Origin: Sphingobium indicum B90A
GTDB taxonomy: Bacteria; Pseudomonadota; Alphaproteobacteria; Sphingomonadales; Sphingomonadaceae
Direction of reading: 5' to 3'
NCBI RefSeq assembly: GCF_000264945.2
Contig: NZ_CP013070.1
Span: 1,798,001-1,862,000 of the forward strand
Length of the DNA: 64,000 bases
Below the pieces are notes generated by a model. The model was not told where the DNA came from. It ran no database searches and saw only the letters and a list, made by a program, of their open reading frames with translations. Position 1 is the stretch's first letter, and every line of letters begins with the position of its first letter. Position numbers and translations under genes: made by a program. Below are positions 44,014-52,890 of this stretch, piece by piece.

Positions 44014-44408
44014 CAGAATTTCCCCGTGCAGATGGCGGCCCAGAAGCCGATGGTGAGGAGCGTCGACAGGGCGAAGGTCAGCAGCGACCAGCTCTTGTTG
44101 CTCTTCAGTTCATAGCCCGCGCCCATGTCGAGCACGAGATGGCGCAATCCGGAGCAGAGATGCTGGAAGAAGAACCAGCTAAGCCCCGCCATCACCAGAT
44201 AGCCGATAGGCGATGTCGCGCATGCGACGAAGATCGCATAGGCCTCCGGCCCCATGGCGGCGGCCATCAGCCACCAGACCAGGCCCAAGGCCCCTGCCGT
44301 CGCCATACCGTTGCCGGTCACGCGGTGCATGATGGAGACGGCCATGGCTGGCCCCCATTTCCAGATCGTCAAATGCGGCGAGAGCGGCCGGCTCGTGGTT
44401 CGCGCCAT
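44013..44408 (-). CDS. sdhC: Succinate dehydrogenase cytochrome b556 subunit
   Basis: A 131-aa membrane protein. RPLSPHLTIWKWGPAMAVSIMHRVTGNG at the N-terminus is the SdhC signature (RPLSPHL, S-x-x-HR-x-TG). HLCSGLRHLVLDMG near 85 supplies the heme-ligand His. Three membrane segments. ATG 44408 starts at the conserved N-terminus; the open frame upstream has no match. First gene of sdhCDA. Confidence 0.92.
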   Translation of the reverse strand: MARTTSRPLSPHLTIWKWGPAMAVSIMHRVTGNGMATAGALGLVWWLMAAAMGPEAYAIFVACATSPIGYLVMAGLSWFFFQHLCSGLRHLVLDMGAGYELKSNKSWSLLTFALSTLLTIGFWAAICTGKF

Positions 44409-44682
44409 ATCTTCCCTACATCCCTGATGTTGTCCCTCGAGTCCCGTCCCCTTAGGAGCGATATGTCGATAGGGCAAGTCGCCCTGACCGCGTGATCGCG
44501 GATCGTTCCACAAGCGATAATGAATTTCATCGTTCAGGGACGTGAATGCCGGCCTTGCGCCGCTTCATGCGGGACATGGCCGTTCCTCCAGCGCGGAATA
44601 TGGGTCGGCCCTAAGAAGTGATTAACCAAATGGCCCTATAGCCCGTCGGGACAATCAGACCAATTCAGGGGTTTTGCCGCAC
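44409..44682. promoter_or_regulatory. Divergent region between sdhC and the chemoreceptor gene
   Basis: A 274-bp intergenic stretch that must contain promoters for both directions. No strong sigma-70 box was picked out. It includes the short leader frame at 44527-44577. Confidence 0.4.
44527..44577 (-). CDS. Possible 16-aa leader peptide upstream of sdhC
   Basis: MSRMKRRKAGIHVPER, 16 residues with seven Lys/Arg/His, followed by TGA. The ATG at 44577 is preceded by GGAGGAA at 5 bp, one of the strongest ribosome sites in the window. The stop is about 118 nt before the sdhC start. It might be a regulatory leader or an independent basic microprotein. Confidence 0.35.
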   Translation of the reverse strand: MSRMKRRKAGIHVPER

Positions 44683-46014
44683 ATGAATTCCGCCGCCACG
44701 CCCAAGAACGCCCTGCTCGCCATGATAAGCGAGGTCGATCCCCATGGCGAGTTGGCGCGCGGCCTGCGCCAGATTCGCGATCTGTTGGGCGATCAGGCCG
44801 GCATGGCGGCGCGCACCTTCTTCGACGCCTATCTCGAACAGACCGGGCTGCGGCAAAAGCTCAGCCCCGCCACGCTCGCCAAGATCGAGACGGAGGCGCA
44901 TGAATATGTGCGCCAGAAACTGGGCTATTACGAATCGGGGGAATGGGCTTTCTCCTCTATTTCCTGCGTGCGCCATGCGCGCAAGCACGGCTCTCCGCTG
45001 CGCGCGGTGCTGATGCCGGTCGCCATCGCCAATGAAAAGCTGGTCGACCTTATCTGGCAACGCGCGGAGGATGACGCGAGCCGCCGTCAACTGGTGCATG
45101 TCATGATGCAGGTCAGCATGGTCGATGCCGGGCTGATAGCCAATGTCGTCGCCGGCGACGAGGCGGAGGCGCAGCGCAACGAACGCCAGCGCTTCGGCAC
45201 AATGTTCGAACAGCGGATCATGGGAGAGATTGACGGCGCGTCGCAACTGGGCGAATCGTTGCGCGAGCAGGCGAAGGACGCGTCGGCCGCGACCCGCGGC
45301 ATGCTGGGCAAGGCGTCGGAAGTCGCCGCCGCCGCCGAACAATCCGCCCTTGCCATGCGCGAAGCCGCCCGCACCTCCGCCGGACTGATCCGCGCCATAG
45401 AGGATGCCCGGACGGAGGTGGAGAGCGCCGCCGGCGTCGCCCAGCGCGCCGCTCGCCAGTCGGGCGATGCCGTCGCCATGTCCACCACCCTGTCGGACCA
45501 TGCGAAATCGATCGAATCGATCCTGGGCCTGATCCGCGACATTGCCGGGCAGACCAACCTGCTCGCGCTCAACGCCACGATCGAGGCTGCCCGCGCCGGC
45601 GATGCCGGGCGCGGCTTCGCGGTGGTGGCGCAGGAGGTCAAGAGCCTGGCCAACCAGACCGCCCGCGCCACGGACGAAATCGCGGGCAAGATCGCCGACA
45701 TCCAGGCCTCGACCCGCCAGTCGGTGGAGACCAACGAGCGCATCCGCGACACGGTGGGAGAGGTTCAGGCCAGCGCCGAACGCATCCGCCACGCCATGGA
45801 CGCGCAGGCGCAGACGGTGACGATGATCACCGCGGCGGTCGACGAAACCGCCCTTGCCGCCGACTCCATGTCCTCGACCATCAGCGCGATCCGCCAGGAT
45901 ACCGAAGTGGTGGCTTCTGAAATCGACCAGTTGGAACGCGGCTTCATGAGCGTGGAGGGCAAGCTGTCCAGCCTGCGCGCCGCATCCTCCGACTTAGGAC
46001 GGCAAGTCGCCTGA
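44683..46014 (+). CDS. Soluble methyl-accepting chemotaxis protein with protoglobin-like sensor
   Basis: A 443-aa cytoplasmic chemoreceptor without membrane segments. The N-terminal part (about 1-165) is helical and resembles the globin-coupled sensor fold ([49 protein letters not shown]). The signalling domain has the conserved tip [52 protein letters not shown] near 283-334. If the globin assignment is right it would sense oxygen or another gas. No other chemotaxis gene is nearby. Confidence 0.85.
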   Translation: MNSAATPKNALLAMISEVDPHGELARGLRQIRDLLGDQAGMAARTFFDAYLEQTGLRQKLSPATLAKIETEAHEYVRQKLGYYESGEWAFSSISCVRHARKHGSPLRAVLMPVAIANEKLVDLIWQRAEDDASRRQLVHVMMQVSMVDAGLIANVVAGDEAEAQRNERQRFGTMFEQRIMGEIDGASQLGESLREQAKDASAATRGMLGKASEVAAAAEQSALAMREAARTSAGLIRAIEDARTEVESAAGVAQRAARQSGDAVAMSTTLSDHAKSIESILGLIRDIAGQTNLLALNATIEAARAGDAGRGFAVVAQEVKSLANQTARATDEIAGKIADIQASTRQSVETNERIRDTVGEVQASAERIRHAMDAQAQTVTMITAAVDETALAADSMSSTISAIRQDTEVVASEIDQLERGFMSVEGKLSSLRAASSDLGRQVA

Positions 46015-46447
46015 AGGGCGGGCGGCCGACGGGACGGAACCGCCCGCCGCTCTCCCGAAGGCGAAGTGGTCCGGATGATCCGCCGCCGCCTGCCTTAAGC
46101 GCTCGCCATCGGCGTCCTCCTGCCGCTCGATGCGCAGGCGCTCAAGCGAAACGAGTGGCTCGTGAGCGTCCAGGCAGCGCGGAGAAATTCAAGACTCGCC
46201 GAACTGAGTGTTTTGGGGCGGGGAGCCGTTATTCCCCCTCCCGCAGGCGGGAGGGGGCCAGGGGGTGGGCTGGCGCGACATCAGCGGCGGCTTTCAACGG
46301 CTACCCCGGAAGCTCGCTCCGCTCGCGCCCACCCCTAACCCCTCCCGCTTGCGGGAGGGGGAATGTCCTGGATTAGCCAATTTCCCGACGTTCCGAATTG
46401 TCCACGCCACTCAGGACGACCGTCGGGCCACCCCCCGGCGCGACCGA
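46015..46447. other. 433-bp gap between convergent genes, with repeat element
   Basis: Right after the chemoreceptor stop is a perfect 9-bp hairpin (GGCGGGCGG at 46017-46025, CCGCCCGCC at 46040-46048) without a T-run. The MITE-like element 2 occupies 46179-46407. No coding signal. Confidence 0.65.
46179..46407. repeat. MITE-like element 2 with terminal inverted repeats and nested palindromes
   Basis: The left end GCGGAGAAATTCAAGACTCG and right end CCGAATTGTCCACGC correspond to the ends of element 1 at 41603-41806. Shared left-flank text includes the GGAGCCGT.ATTCCCC block. The core differs: it carries CCCTCCCGCAGGCGGGAGGG and an inverted CCTCCCGCTTGCGGGAGGGG instead. This suggests one shell with exchangeable cores. 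Confidence 0.7.
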
Positions 46448-47002
46448 TCAGTCGGGCTTCTTCGCCACGCTCACCAGCGCGGGACGCAGCAACCGATCCT
46501 TGATCGTATAGCCCGCCTGCATCTCCACCAGCACCGTCCCCGGCTCGGCATCGGCGGAGGGCACTTCCATCATCGCCTGATGCTTGTTGGGATCGAGCGG
46601 CTGGCCGACCGACACCAGCTTCTCGATGCCGTTGCGGCCGAACACAGCCTCCAGTTCCCGCCCGGTGGCTTCCAGCCCGGCGACCAGGCCCTTGAACTTC
46701 TCGTCCTCGCGCAGGTCGGCGGGGATCGCCTGGAGCGCGCGGCCCAGATTGTCCGCCACCGACAGCATGTCGCGGGCAAAGGCCGTCGCGGCATAGGCGC
46801 GCGCGTCGGCCAGTTCCTTTTCCAGCCGCCGCCGCACATTCTGCGTTTCGGCATGGGCGTAGAGCACGTCCTGCCTGGCGGTGGCCAGTTCGTTTTCAAG
46901 GCTCGCGATCCGCTCCGCCGCCGCGTCGCCTGCCGGCGCGGTATCCTCGGGCAGTTCGTCCACGACCTCGGTATTCTCGATATTCTGCTTGTCTTCGCTC
47001 AT
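46448..47002 (-). CDS. grpE: Nucleotide exchange factor GrpE
   Basis: A 184-aa GrpE. An acidic N-terminal tail is followed by the long dimer coiled coil (RIASLENELATARQDVLYAHAETQNVRRRLEKE near 30-63) and the C-terminal beta domain with VGQPLDPNKHQAMMEVPS and GYTIKDRLLRPALVSVAKKP. It releases ADP from DnaK. It overlaps hrcA by 4 bp. dnaK and dnaJ are not in the window. Confidence 0.94.
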   Translation of the reverse strand: MSEDKQNIENTEVVDELPEDTAPAGDAAAERIASLENELATARQDVLYAHAETQNVRRRLEKELADARAYAATAFARDMLSVADNLGRALQAIPADLREDEKFKGLVAGLEATGRELEAVFGRNGIEKLVSVGQPLDPNKHQAMMEVPSADAEPGTVLVEMQAGYTIKDRLLRPALVSVAKKPD

Positions 47003-48042
47003 CTCATCAATCTCGACAGCGTCTGTGCGGTGAAGTCCACCATGGGGATCACCCGCGCATAGTTCAAGCGCGTCGGGCCGATTACCCCGACCACGCCCAC
47101 CACCCGGCCGTCACCGCTCCGGTAGGGGGCGGCTATGACCGAAGAACCGGACAGGGAAAAGAGCTTGTTTTCCGAACCGATGAAGATTTTGGTCGCGCTG
47201 CCCGCCAGCGCGCTTTCCAGCAGCCGGGAAATCTCCTGCTTGCCTTCAAGCTGTTCCAGCAATTGCCGCACCCGCTCCAGGTCGGCGGCGGTGCCGTCGT
47301 CCAGCAGGTGCGCCTGGCCGCGCACGATCAGCACCGGGCGGTCGTCGGCATCCTGCGACCAGAGGGCGATGCCCCGCGCCACCAATTCCCGCGCCGCGCC
47401 CTGAAGCGCGCTGCGGTCTCCCTCCACCTCGCGCCGCAGGGCGTCGCCCGCCTGCGCCAGCGTCATGCCGCCGAAGCGCGCCGACATGAAGTTGGCGGCC
47501 TCGTTCAGCATCATCGGCGTGACGCCGACGGGAAGGTCGACGACGCGATTTTCGATGGAACCGTCCTGCCCCACCAGCACCGCCAGCGCCTGCCGCTCGT
47601 TCAGCGGCACGAAGCCGAACTGCCGCAGCACCGGCTCCCGCTTGGGCACCATCACGATGCCGGCGCAGGCCGAAAGCCCGGACAGGGCGGCGGTCGCGGC
47701 CGACAGCGCCTCCTCGATCGGACCGCCTTCGCTGATCCCGGCCTCGATCGCGCGCCGTTCCTCGACCGAGGGTTCCGCCGCCTGCATCATGCCGTCGACG
47801 AACAGCCGCAGACCCGTTTCGGTCGGCATACGGCCGGCGGAGGTATGCGGCGCGGCGAGCAGGCCCAGTTCCTCCAGATCCTGCATCACATTGCGGATGG
47901 AGGCGGGCGACAGGCTGAGCGACGCCATCTTGCTGATCGTGCGCGAACCCACGGGCAGCCCGGTGCCGAGATAGCTCTCGACCACCAGACGGAAAACGTC
48001 ACGCGCGCGTTCGTTCAGTTCGGTGATCGGGGTGACCGCCAT
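46999..48042 (-). CDS. hrcA: Heat-inducible transcription repressor HrcA
   Basis: A 347-aa HrcA. The N-terminal winged helix has YLGTGLPVGSRTISKMASLSLSPASIRNVMQDLEELGLLAAPHTSAGRMPTE near 25-75. The C-terminal GAF-like domain ends GVVGVIGPTRLNYARVIPMVDF. It represses heat-shock operons at CIRCE sites; no CIRCE inverted repeat was found in this window. Translationally coupled to grpE. Confidence 0.94.
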   Translation of the reverse strand: MAVTPITELNERARDVFRLVVESYLGTGLPVGSRTISKMASLSLSPASIRNVMQDLEELGLLAAPHTSAGRMPTETGLRLFVDGMMQAAEPSVEERRAIEAGISEGGPIEEALSAATAALSGLSACAGIVMVPKREPVLRQFGFVPLNERQALAVLVGQDGSIENRVVDLPVGVTPMMLNEAANFMSARFGGMTLAQAGDALRREVEGDRSALQGAARELVARGIALWSQDADDRPVLIVRGQAHLLDDGTAADLERVRQLLEQLEGKQEISRLLESALAGSATKIFIGSENKLFSLSGSSVIAAPYRSGDGRVVGVVGVIGPTRLNYARVIPMVDFTAQTLSRLMR

Positions 48043-48086
48043 GGCCTTTATCTAGGCAAGCATCGGTTGCGGCTCAAGCCCGTCCG

Positions 48087-48602
48087 TCACCGGCCCTTCG
48101 CCGCCGTCGGCTTCACCATGGCGGCAACATCGAGCATCCTGGGGATCGACGCTATGGCGGCGCGCAGCTTGCCATAGCCCGCGTCCATGCAGCCCGACTG
48201 GAACTCCAGCCGGGTGGGCGGCGCCTCTCCGCGGGTCCATTCGATCACATAGCCGGGCATGTCGGTGGCGAAGCGGACGCAATTTTCCCCCTGGCCGATT
48301 CGCCGGACCGTCCCCTGCGCGGGCCGGAACTGCGCCAGCGCGGCGCGGAAGCGGCGATATTGCGCCGGCGTCACGGTGAAGCGGGTCGGGCCGGGAATGG
48401 CGGTGAAGCGCTGCGGCTCGATCAGGCCGGACCCGTCCGGCGTCACGCGCAGGCTGTAGCTGGGGCAGGCGCCGAAGCAGGGACCGGCGGAAAACCTGAT
48501 CGTGTCGCCGGCCAGGGTCGGCTTTTCCAGCTCCGCCTGTTCCATGGCGCAGCCGCCCAACAGGGCGAGGGCCGCCAAGATCGATAATGCTTTCGTCCGC
48601 AT
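48087..48602 (-). CDS. DUF6438 domain lipoprotein
   Basis: A 171-aa protein. Signal peptide with lipobox [10 protein letters not shown] (Cys near residue 18). The body has [31 protein letters not shown], the DUF6438 signature with its C-F-G-x-C-P motif, and a further Cys near 138. Probably lipid-anchored in the periplasm or outer membrane. Function unknown. It lies between the conserved pair hrcA and rph. Confidence 0.78.
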   Translation of the reverse strand: MRTKALSILAALALLGGCAMEQAELEKPTLAGDTIRFSAGPCFGACPSYSLRVTPDGSGLIEPQRFTAIPGPTRFTVTPAQYRRFRAALAQFRPAQGTVRRIGQGENCVRFATDMPGYVIEWTRGEAPPTRLEFQSGCMDAGYGKLRAAIASIPRMLDVAAMVKPTAAKGR

Positions 48603-48698
48603 AGCCGCTCTCTAGCATCTTTCGGCTGCATCGCCACTGGCATGATGGGCCGCCCGACGCTAAGCCCGCTCGACACAACGCTTCGGAGTAGAATATTT

Positions 48699-49415
48699 AT
48701 GCGTCCTTCCGGCCGCGCGCCCGACCAGATGCGCGACATCACCATGGAACCCGGCTTCACCATCCATGCCGAGGGCAGTTGCCTGGTCAGCTTCGGCGAC
48801 ACGCGCGTGCTGTGCACCGCCTCCATCGAGGAAAAGGTGCCGCCCTTCCTGCGCGGCAAGGGATCGGGCTGGGTCACGGCGGAATATGGCATGCTGCCCC
48901 GCGCCACCCACACCCGCGGCAGCCGGGAGGCCGCGAAGGGCAAGCAGTCGGGCCGCACCCAGGAAATCCAGCGCCTGATCGGCCGCTCGCTGCGCGCCGT
49001 GGTCGACCTCCAGAAACTGGGCGAGCGGCAGATCGTCGTCGACTGCGACGTGATCCAGGCCGATGGCGGCACCCGCACCGCCGCCATTTCGGGAAGCTGG
49101 GTGGCGCTGCGCATCGCCATCGACGGGCTGCTGGCGTCTGGCGCGTTGGCCGAAGACCCCATCGTGCAGAAGGTCGCGGCGATAAGCTGCGGCATCTATA
49201 ATGGCACGCCGGTGCTGGACCTCGACTATGCCGAGGACAGCAATGCCGAGGCGGACGCCAATCTGATCCTGACGGGGGACGGCAAGTTCGCGGAGGTGCA
49301 GGCGACCGCCGAGGGCGCGACCTATGACGAGGAGGAACTGCTGCGCCTGCTGCGCCTCGCCCGCATCGGTTGCGCGCAGATTTTCGCGGCGCAGGACAAG
49401 GCGACCGGGAGATAA
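48699..49415 (+). CDS. rph: Ribonuclease PH
   Basis: A 238-aa phosphate-dependent 3'-5' exoribonuclease for tRNA 3' trimming. [42 protein letters not shown] at the N-terminus, [22 protein letters not shown] with phosphate-site Arg residues, and [18 protein letters not shown] are diagnostic. ATG 48699 gives the exact family N-terminus; the frame upstream does not match. Followed by rdgB. Confidence 0.95.
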   Translation: MRPSGRAPDQMRDITMEPGFTIHAEGSCLVSFGDTRVLCTASIEEKVPPFLRGKGSGWVTAEYGMLPRATHTRGSREAAKGKQSGRTQEIQRLIGRSLRAVVDLQKLGERQIVVDCDVIQADGGTRTAAISGSWVALRIAIDGLLASGALAEDPIVQKVAAISCGIYNGTPVLDLDYAEDSNAEADANLILTGDGKFAEVQATAEGATYDEEELLRLLRLARIGCAQIFAAQDKATGR

Positions 49416-49463
49416 TCCTTCCTTCCGCTCGTTTCAGCGCGGGCGACGATAGGGGACGACAGG

Positions 49464-50093
49464 ATGAGTGACGATTTCGGGCAGGAACAGGCGATCCGCA
49501 AGCTGGGTCCGGGACGACTGGTGATCGCCAGCCACAATCCCGGCAAGGTGCGGGAAATCGGCGAATTGCTGGCGCCCTATGGCATAGAGACGGTGTCCGC
49601 AGCCGCGCTGGACCTGCCCGAACCGGAGGAGACCGGCACGACCTTCATCGCCAATGCGGAGTTGAAGGCGATGCAGGCGGCCGACCTTTCCGGCCTTCCC
49701 GCGCTGGCCGACGACAGCGGCCTGTGCGTGGAGGCGCTGAACGGCGATCCGGGCATCTTCTCCGCTCGTTGGGCCGGCCCGACCAAGGATTTCGGCATCG
49801 CCATGCGGCTGGTCTGGGACAATATCCAGGCGAAGGGGCCGGAAGCGGGCCACGGCGCGCATTTCATCTGCGCGCTTGCCCTCGCCTGGCCCGACGGCCA
49901 TGTGGAGGCGTTCGAGGGCCGCGTCGACGGCACCATCATCTGGCCGCCGCGCGGGGACCGGGGTTTCGGCTATGATCCGATCTTCCAGCCGCATGGCCAC
50001 GACATCAGCTTCGGCGAGATGGACCCGGAAAAAAAGCATGGCATGAGCCACCGCGCCGACGCGTTCGCGCAGTTGGTGGCGGCGGTTTTCTGA
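49464..50093 (+). CDS. rdgB: dITP/XTP pyrophosphatase
   Basis: A 209-aa RdgB/HAM1 protein that hydrolyses dITP and XTP to keep them out of [20 protein letters not shown] near residue 16, [24 protein letters not shown] near 79, [38 protein letters not shown] near the end. 48 bp after rph. Confidence 0.94.
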   Translation: MSDDFGQEQAIRKLGPGRLVIASHNPGKVREIGELLAPYGIETVSAAALDLPEPEETGTTFIANAELKAMQAADLSGLPALADDSGLCVEALNGDPGIFSARWAGPTKDFGIAMRLVWDNIQAKGPEAGHGAHFICALALAWPDGHVEAFEGRVDGTIIWPPRGDRGFGYDPIFQPHGHDISFGEMDPEKKHGMSHRADAFAQLVAAVF

Positions 50094-50178
50094 ACGGCCA
50101 AGCCCCCTACCCTTTTCCGCGCTCCCCCTATAGAGAGGCCGTTTCGGCGGACCTTCGAAAAGGGCAAGAGACAGGATC

Positions 50179-50976
50179 GTGGCGCGAGAGATCACCGGAT
50201 TTTCCAACCCGCTGGTGAAGCGCGTCCGCTCCCTGCGCGAAAAGAAATTCCGCAAGGCGGAGGGCCTCTTCCTGGCCGAAGGGCTGCGCATCCTGACCGA
50301 AGCGCGCGAGGAAGGCGTGCTGCCGGAAATGCTGTTCCACGCCGGCTCCACCCATCCCCTGGCCGCCGAGCTGATCGCGGCGATGGAGGCGGCGGGCGGC
50401 GACGTCATCGAAACCACGCCCGACATCCTCTCCAAGATCAGCGGCAAGGACAATCCGCAAGCGGTGGTCGGCGTCTATCGCGACCGGCTGACCCCGCTGG
50501 CGAAGCTTGATCGGGGCAAGGCCGACATCTGGATCGTCGCCCAGTCGCTGCGCGATCCCGGCAATCTGGGCACCATATTGCGCACCGGCGACGCCGTGGG
50601 CGCGGGCGGGCTGATCCTGATCGACGATTGCGTCGACCCCTTCTCCGTCGAATCCGTGCGGGCCAGCATGGGCGCCCTTTTCACCCAGTCCATCACCCAG
50701 GCGCGCTGGGGCGAATTCATGCACTGGCTGCGCGAAGGACCGGGCGAACTGATCGGCACCAGCCTGAAGGCCACGCGCGACTATCAGGAACCGCGCTACC
50801 AAAGCCCCAGCTTCCTGCTGGTCGGCAATGAGGCGCAGGGCCTGCCCGAAAGCTATGAGGCGGAATGCGACCTGCTGGTGAAGATGCCGATGCTGGGCAA
50901 GGCGGACAGCCTGAACGCGGCGGTGGCCTGCGCGGTCATGGCCTATGAATTGCTGAACCAGAAAAGAGCGAAATGA
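50179..50976 (+). CDS. TrmH/SpoU-family RNA 2'-O-methyltransferase
   Basis: A 265-aa protein. An N-terminal substrate-binding region (KRVRSLREKKFRKAEGLFLAEGLRILTEA) precedes the SPOUT knotted domain with VAQSLRDPGNLGTILRTGDAVGAGGLILIDDCVDPFSVESVRASMGALF, FLLVGNEAQGLPESYEAECDLLVKMPMLGKADSLNAAVACAV. It methylates rRNA or tRNA ribose; the site cannot be told. GTG start. The MFS gene overlaps its stop by 4 bp. Confidence 0.9.
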   Translation: MAREITGFSNPLVKRVRSLREKKFRKAEGLFLAEGLRILTEAREEGVLPEMLFHAGSTHPLAAELIAAMEAAGGDVIETTPDILSKISGKDNPQAVVGVYRDRLTPLAKLDRGKADIWIVAQSLRDPGNLGTILRTGDAVGAGGLILIDDCVDPFSVESVRASMGALFTQSITQARWGEFMHWLREGPGELIGTSLKATRDYQEPRYQSPSFLLVGNEAQGLPESYEAECDLLVKMPMLGKADSLNAAVACAVMAYELLNQKRAK

Positions 50977-52283
50977 TGGCGACGGGGGCGGCGCAGGTGG
51001 CGGAAGCGACTTCGGAGGAGATGGGCGGGATCGGCGCGATGCTGCGGCACAAGCGGGTGCTGGCGGCCAGCCTGATCGGCACGGCGGTGGAATTCTACGA
51101 CTTCTATATCTACGCCACCGCCGCCAGCCTGGTCTTCGGCCCGCTCTTCTTCCCCGCCTCCTCCCCCTCCGCGCAGTTGCTGGCGGCCTATGGCAGCCTG
51201 GCCCTCGCCTTCTTCGCCCGGCCGCTCGGCGCGGCGGTGTTCGGCCATTATGGCGACCGCATCGGGCGGAAGGCGACGCTGGTGACGTCGCTGATGCTGA
51301 TGGGGGGGTCGACGCTCGCCATCGGCTTCCTGCCCACCTATCAAAGCATCGGCTGGTGGGCGCCGCTGATCCTCTGCCTGCTGCGCTTCGGCCAGGGCCT
51401 GGGGCTGGGCGGCGAATGGGGCGGCGCGGCGCTGCTGGCGGTGGAGAACGCCCCGCCGGGCTGGCGCGCCCGTTTCGGCATGTTCCCGCAATTGGGCGCC
51501 CCGGTCGGCTTCATCGCCGCCAACGGGCTGTTCCTGGTCCTGGGCACCTTCCTCACCGACGATGATTTCTTCGCCTGGGGCTGGCGCCTGCCCTTCCTGG
51601 GCAGCGCGGTGCTGGTGCTGCTGGGCCTGTGGATTCGCCTGAAGCTCACCGAAACGCCCGAATTCGCCGCCGCCCGCGCCGAAGCCCCGCCGCCCGCCGT
51701 GCCGCTCGCCACGCTGCTCCAGAGCCATCTGGGCGCGGCCGTCGCGGGCACCTTCGCCTGCGCCGCCTGCTTCGCCGTCTATTATATCGCGACCGCCTTC
51801 GCGCTCGGCTACGGCACCACGACGCTCAAGATCGACCGCGAAACCTTCCTCGCCATCCAGTTGGGCGCGATCCTGTTCATGGCGCTCAGCATCGTCATCG
51901 CGGGCTGGTGGGCGGACAGGAGCAGCCCCACCCGCGTGCTGGTCGCGGGCTGCATCGGCACGGTGGCGATGGGCGTCATCTTCGGCCCCGCCATGGGCAC
52001 CGGGCAGTTGCTGCCGATCTTCCTGATCCTCAGCCTCGCCCTGCTCCTGATGGGCTTCGTCTACGGCCCGCTGGGCGCCTATCTGCCGCATCTCTTCCCG
52101 GTGCAGTTGCGCTATACCGGCGCATCCTTCGCCTTCAACCTGGGCGGGATCATCGGCGGCGCGATGGCGCCCATCGTCGCGACCTGGCTGATCCAGGTGC
52201 AGGGCGTGGAACTGGTCGGCCTCTACATGTCGGCGGCGGCGGCGCTCAGCCTGATCGGCCTGTGGTTCACGAGTCGGAAATAG
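50973..52283 (+). CDS. MFS transporter, metabolite:H+ symporter type
   Basis: A 436-aa inner-membrane protein with about twelve hydrophobic segments. Family marks: GTAVEFYDFYIYATAASLVFGPLFFP in segment 1, the loop motif GHYGDRIGRKATLV, and LRFGQGLGLGGEWGGAALLAVENAPPGWRA. These are typical of the metabolite:proton symporters (shikimate/alpha-ketoglutarate/proline-betaine group). Substrate unknown. ATG 50973 couples it to the methyltransferase gene; ATG 50976 is an equal alternative. The 3' end overlaps the convergent acetyltransferase gene by 17 bp. Confidence 0.88.
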   Translation: MMATGAAQVAEATSEEMGGIGAMLRHKRVLAASLIGTAVEFYDFYIYATAASLVFGPLFFPASSPSAQLLAAYGSLALAFFARPLGAAVFGHYGDRIGRKATLVTSLMLMGGSTLAIGFLPTYQSIGWWAPLILCLLRFGQGLGLGGEWGGAALLAVENAPPGWRARFGMFPQLGAPVGFIAANGLFLVLGTFLTDDDFFAWGWRLPFLGSAVLVLLGLWIRLKLTETPEFAAARAEAPPPAVPLATLLQSHLGAAVAGTFACAACFAVYYIATAFALGYGTTTLKIDRETFLAIQLGAILFMALSIVIAGWWADRSSPTRVLVAGCIGTVAMGVIFGPAMGTGQLLPIFLILSLALLLMGFVYGPLGAYLPHLFPVQLRYTGASFAFNLGGIIGGAMAPIVATWLIQVQGVELVGLYMSAAAALSLIGLWFTSRK

Positions 52284-52791
52284 GCTTGCGCATCAGGATC
52301 AGCGGCACGCCGCTATCCTCGAACGCCCGCACGTCGGCAAAGCCGAAGCTGCGATAGAGCGGCACCCCCGCCATGGTGGCGGAAAGCTCCAGCGCCGCAA
52401 AGCCCTCCGCCCGCGCCGCCGCTTCGCAGAGCGAGAGGATCATCGTGCCCACGCCCTTCCGCACATGATCGGGATGGGTGTACATGGCCCGCACCCTGGC
52501 GGCCTCCGCCGCCGGATCGAGCAGCCGGTCGTCCCGCCCCGCGCTATGGTCGCCGCCATAGGCCGTGGCGCGCCGGCTCCACCCGCCGCACCCGGCAATC
52601 TCCCCCCGATCCTCGATCACGAAATAAGTGCCGTCCGCGATCAACCGGCTGTCCAGCCCCATGAAGCCATGGCTGGTCTTCACCTGCTCAGGCGTCAGGA
52701 AGCCGGATTGCAGGCGGTCGATGGCCAGGGTCATCACATGGACAAGGGATGGTTCATCGGCCGGAACGGCGAGACGATGAAGAAGCGGCAT
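52267..52791 (-). CDS. GNAT family N-acetyltransferase
   Basis: A 174-aa acetyl-CoA-dependent acyltransferase. The acetyl-CoA site is VRAMYTHPDHVRKGVGTMILSLCEAAARAEG near residues 100-130 (Q/RxxGxG/A as RKGVGT), followed by LELSATMAGVPLYRSFGFADV. Substrate not predictable. Converges with the MFS gene with 17 bp of overlapping coding sequence. Confidence 0.87.
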   Translation of the reverse strand: MPLLHRLAVPADEPSLVHVMTLAIDRLQSGFLTPEQVKTSHGFMGLDSRLIADGTYFVIEDRGEIAGCGGWSRRATAYGGDHSAGRDDRLLDPAAEAARVRAMYTHPDHVRKGVGTMILSLCEAAARAEGFAALELSATMAGVPLYRSFGFADVRAFEDSGVPLILMRKPISDS

Positions 52792-52812
52792 GGGCTTACG
52801 TACCAGATGGAA

Positions 52813-52847
52813 GAAAAGGCGGCGACGGACCGCTGCCGTTCGCCGCC
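52813..52847 (-). terminator. Terminator of the TonB-dependent receptor gene
   Basis: Leftward, GGCGGCGA (52847-52840) and TCGCCGCC (52825-52818) form a stem with a 14-base loop, followed by TTTTCTT. It lies about 45 bp beyond the receptor stop. Confidence 0.75.
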
Positions 52848-52890
52848 TTTCCGGTCGAAAAGGGCAGACCGAACGGCCCGCCCATGTTCT

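Noticed and set aside
48043..48086. CIRCE operator next to hrcA
   Set aside because: No TTAGCACTC...GAGTGCTAA-type inverted repeat is present upstream of hrcA or elsewhere near it.
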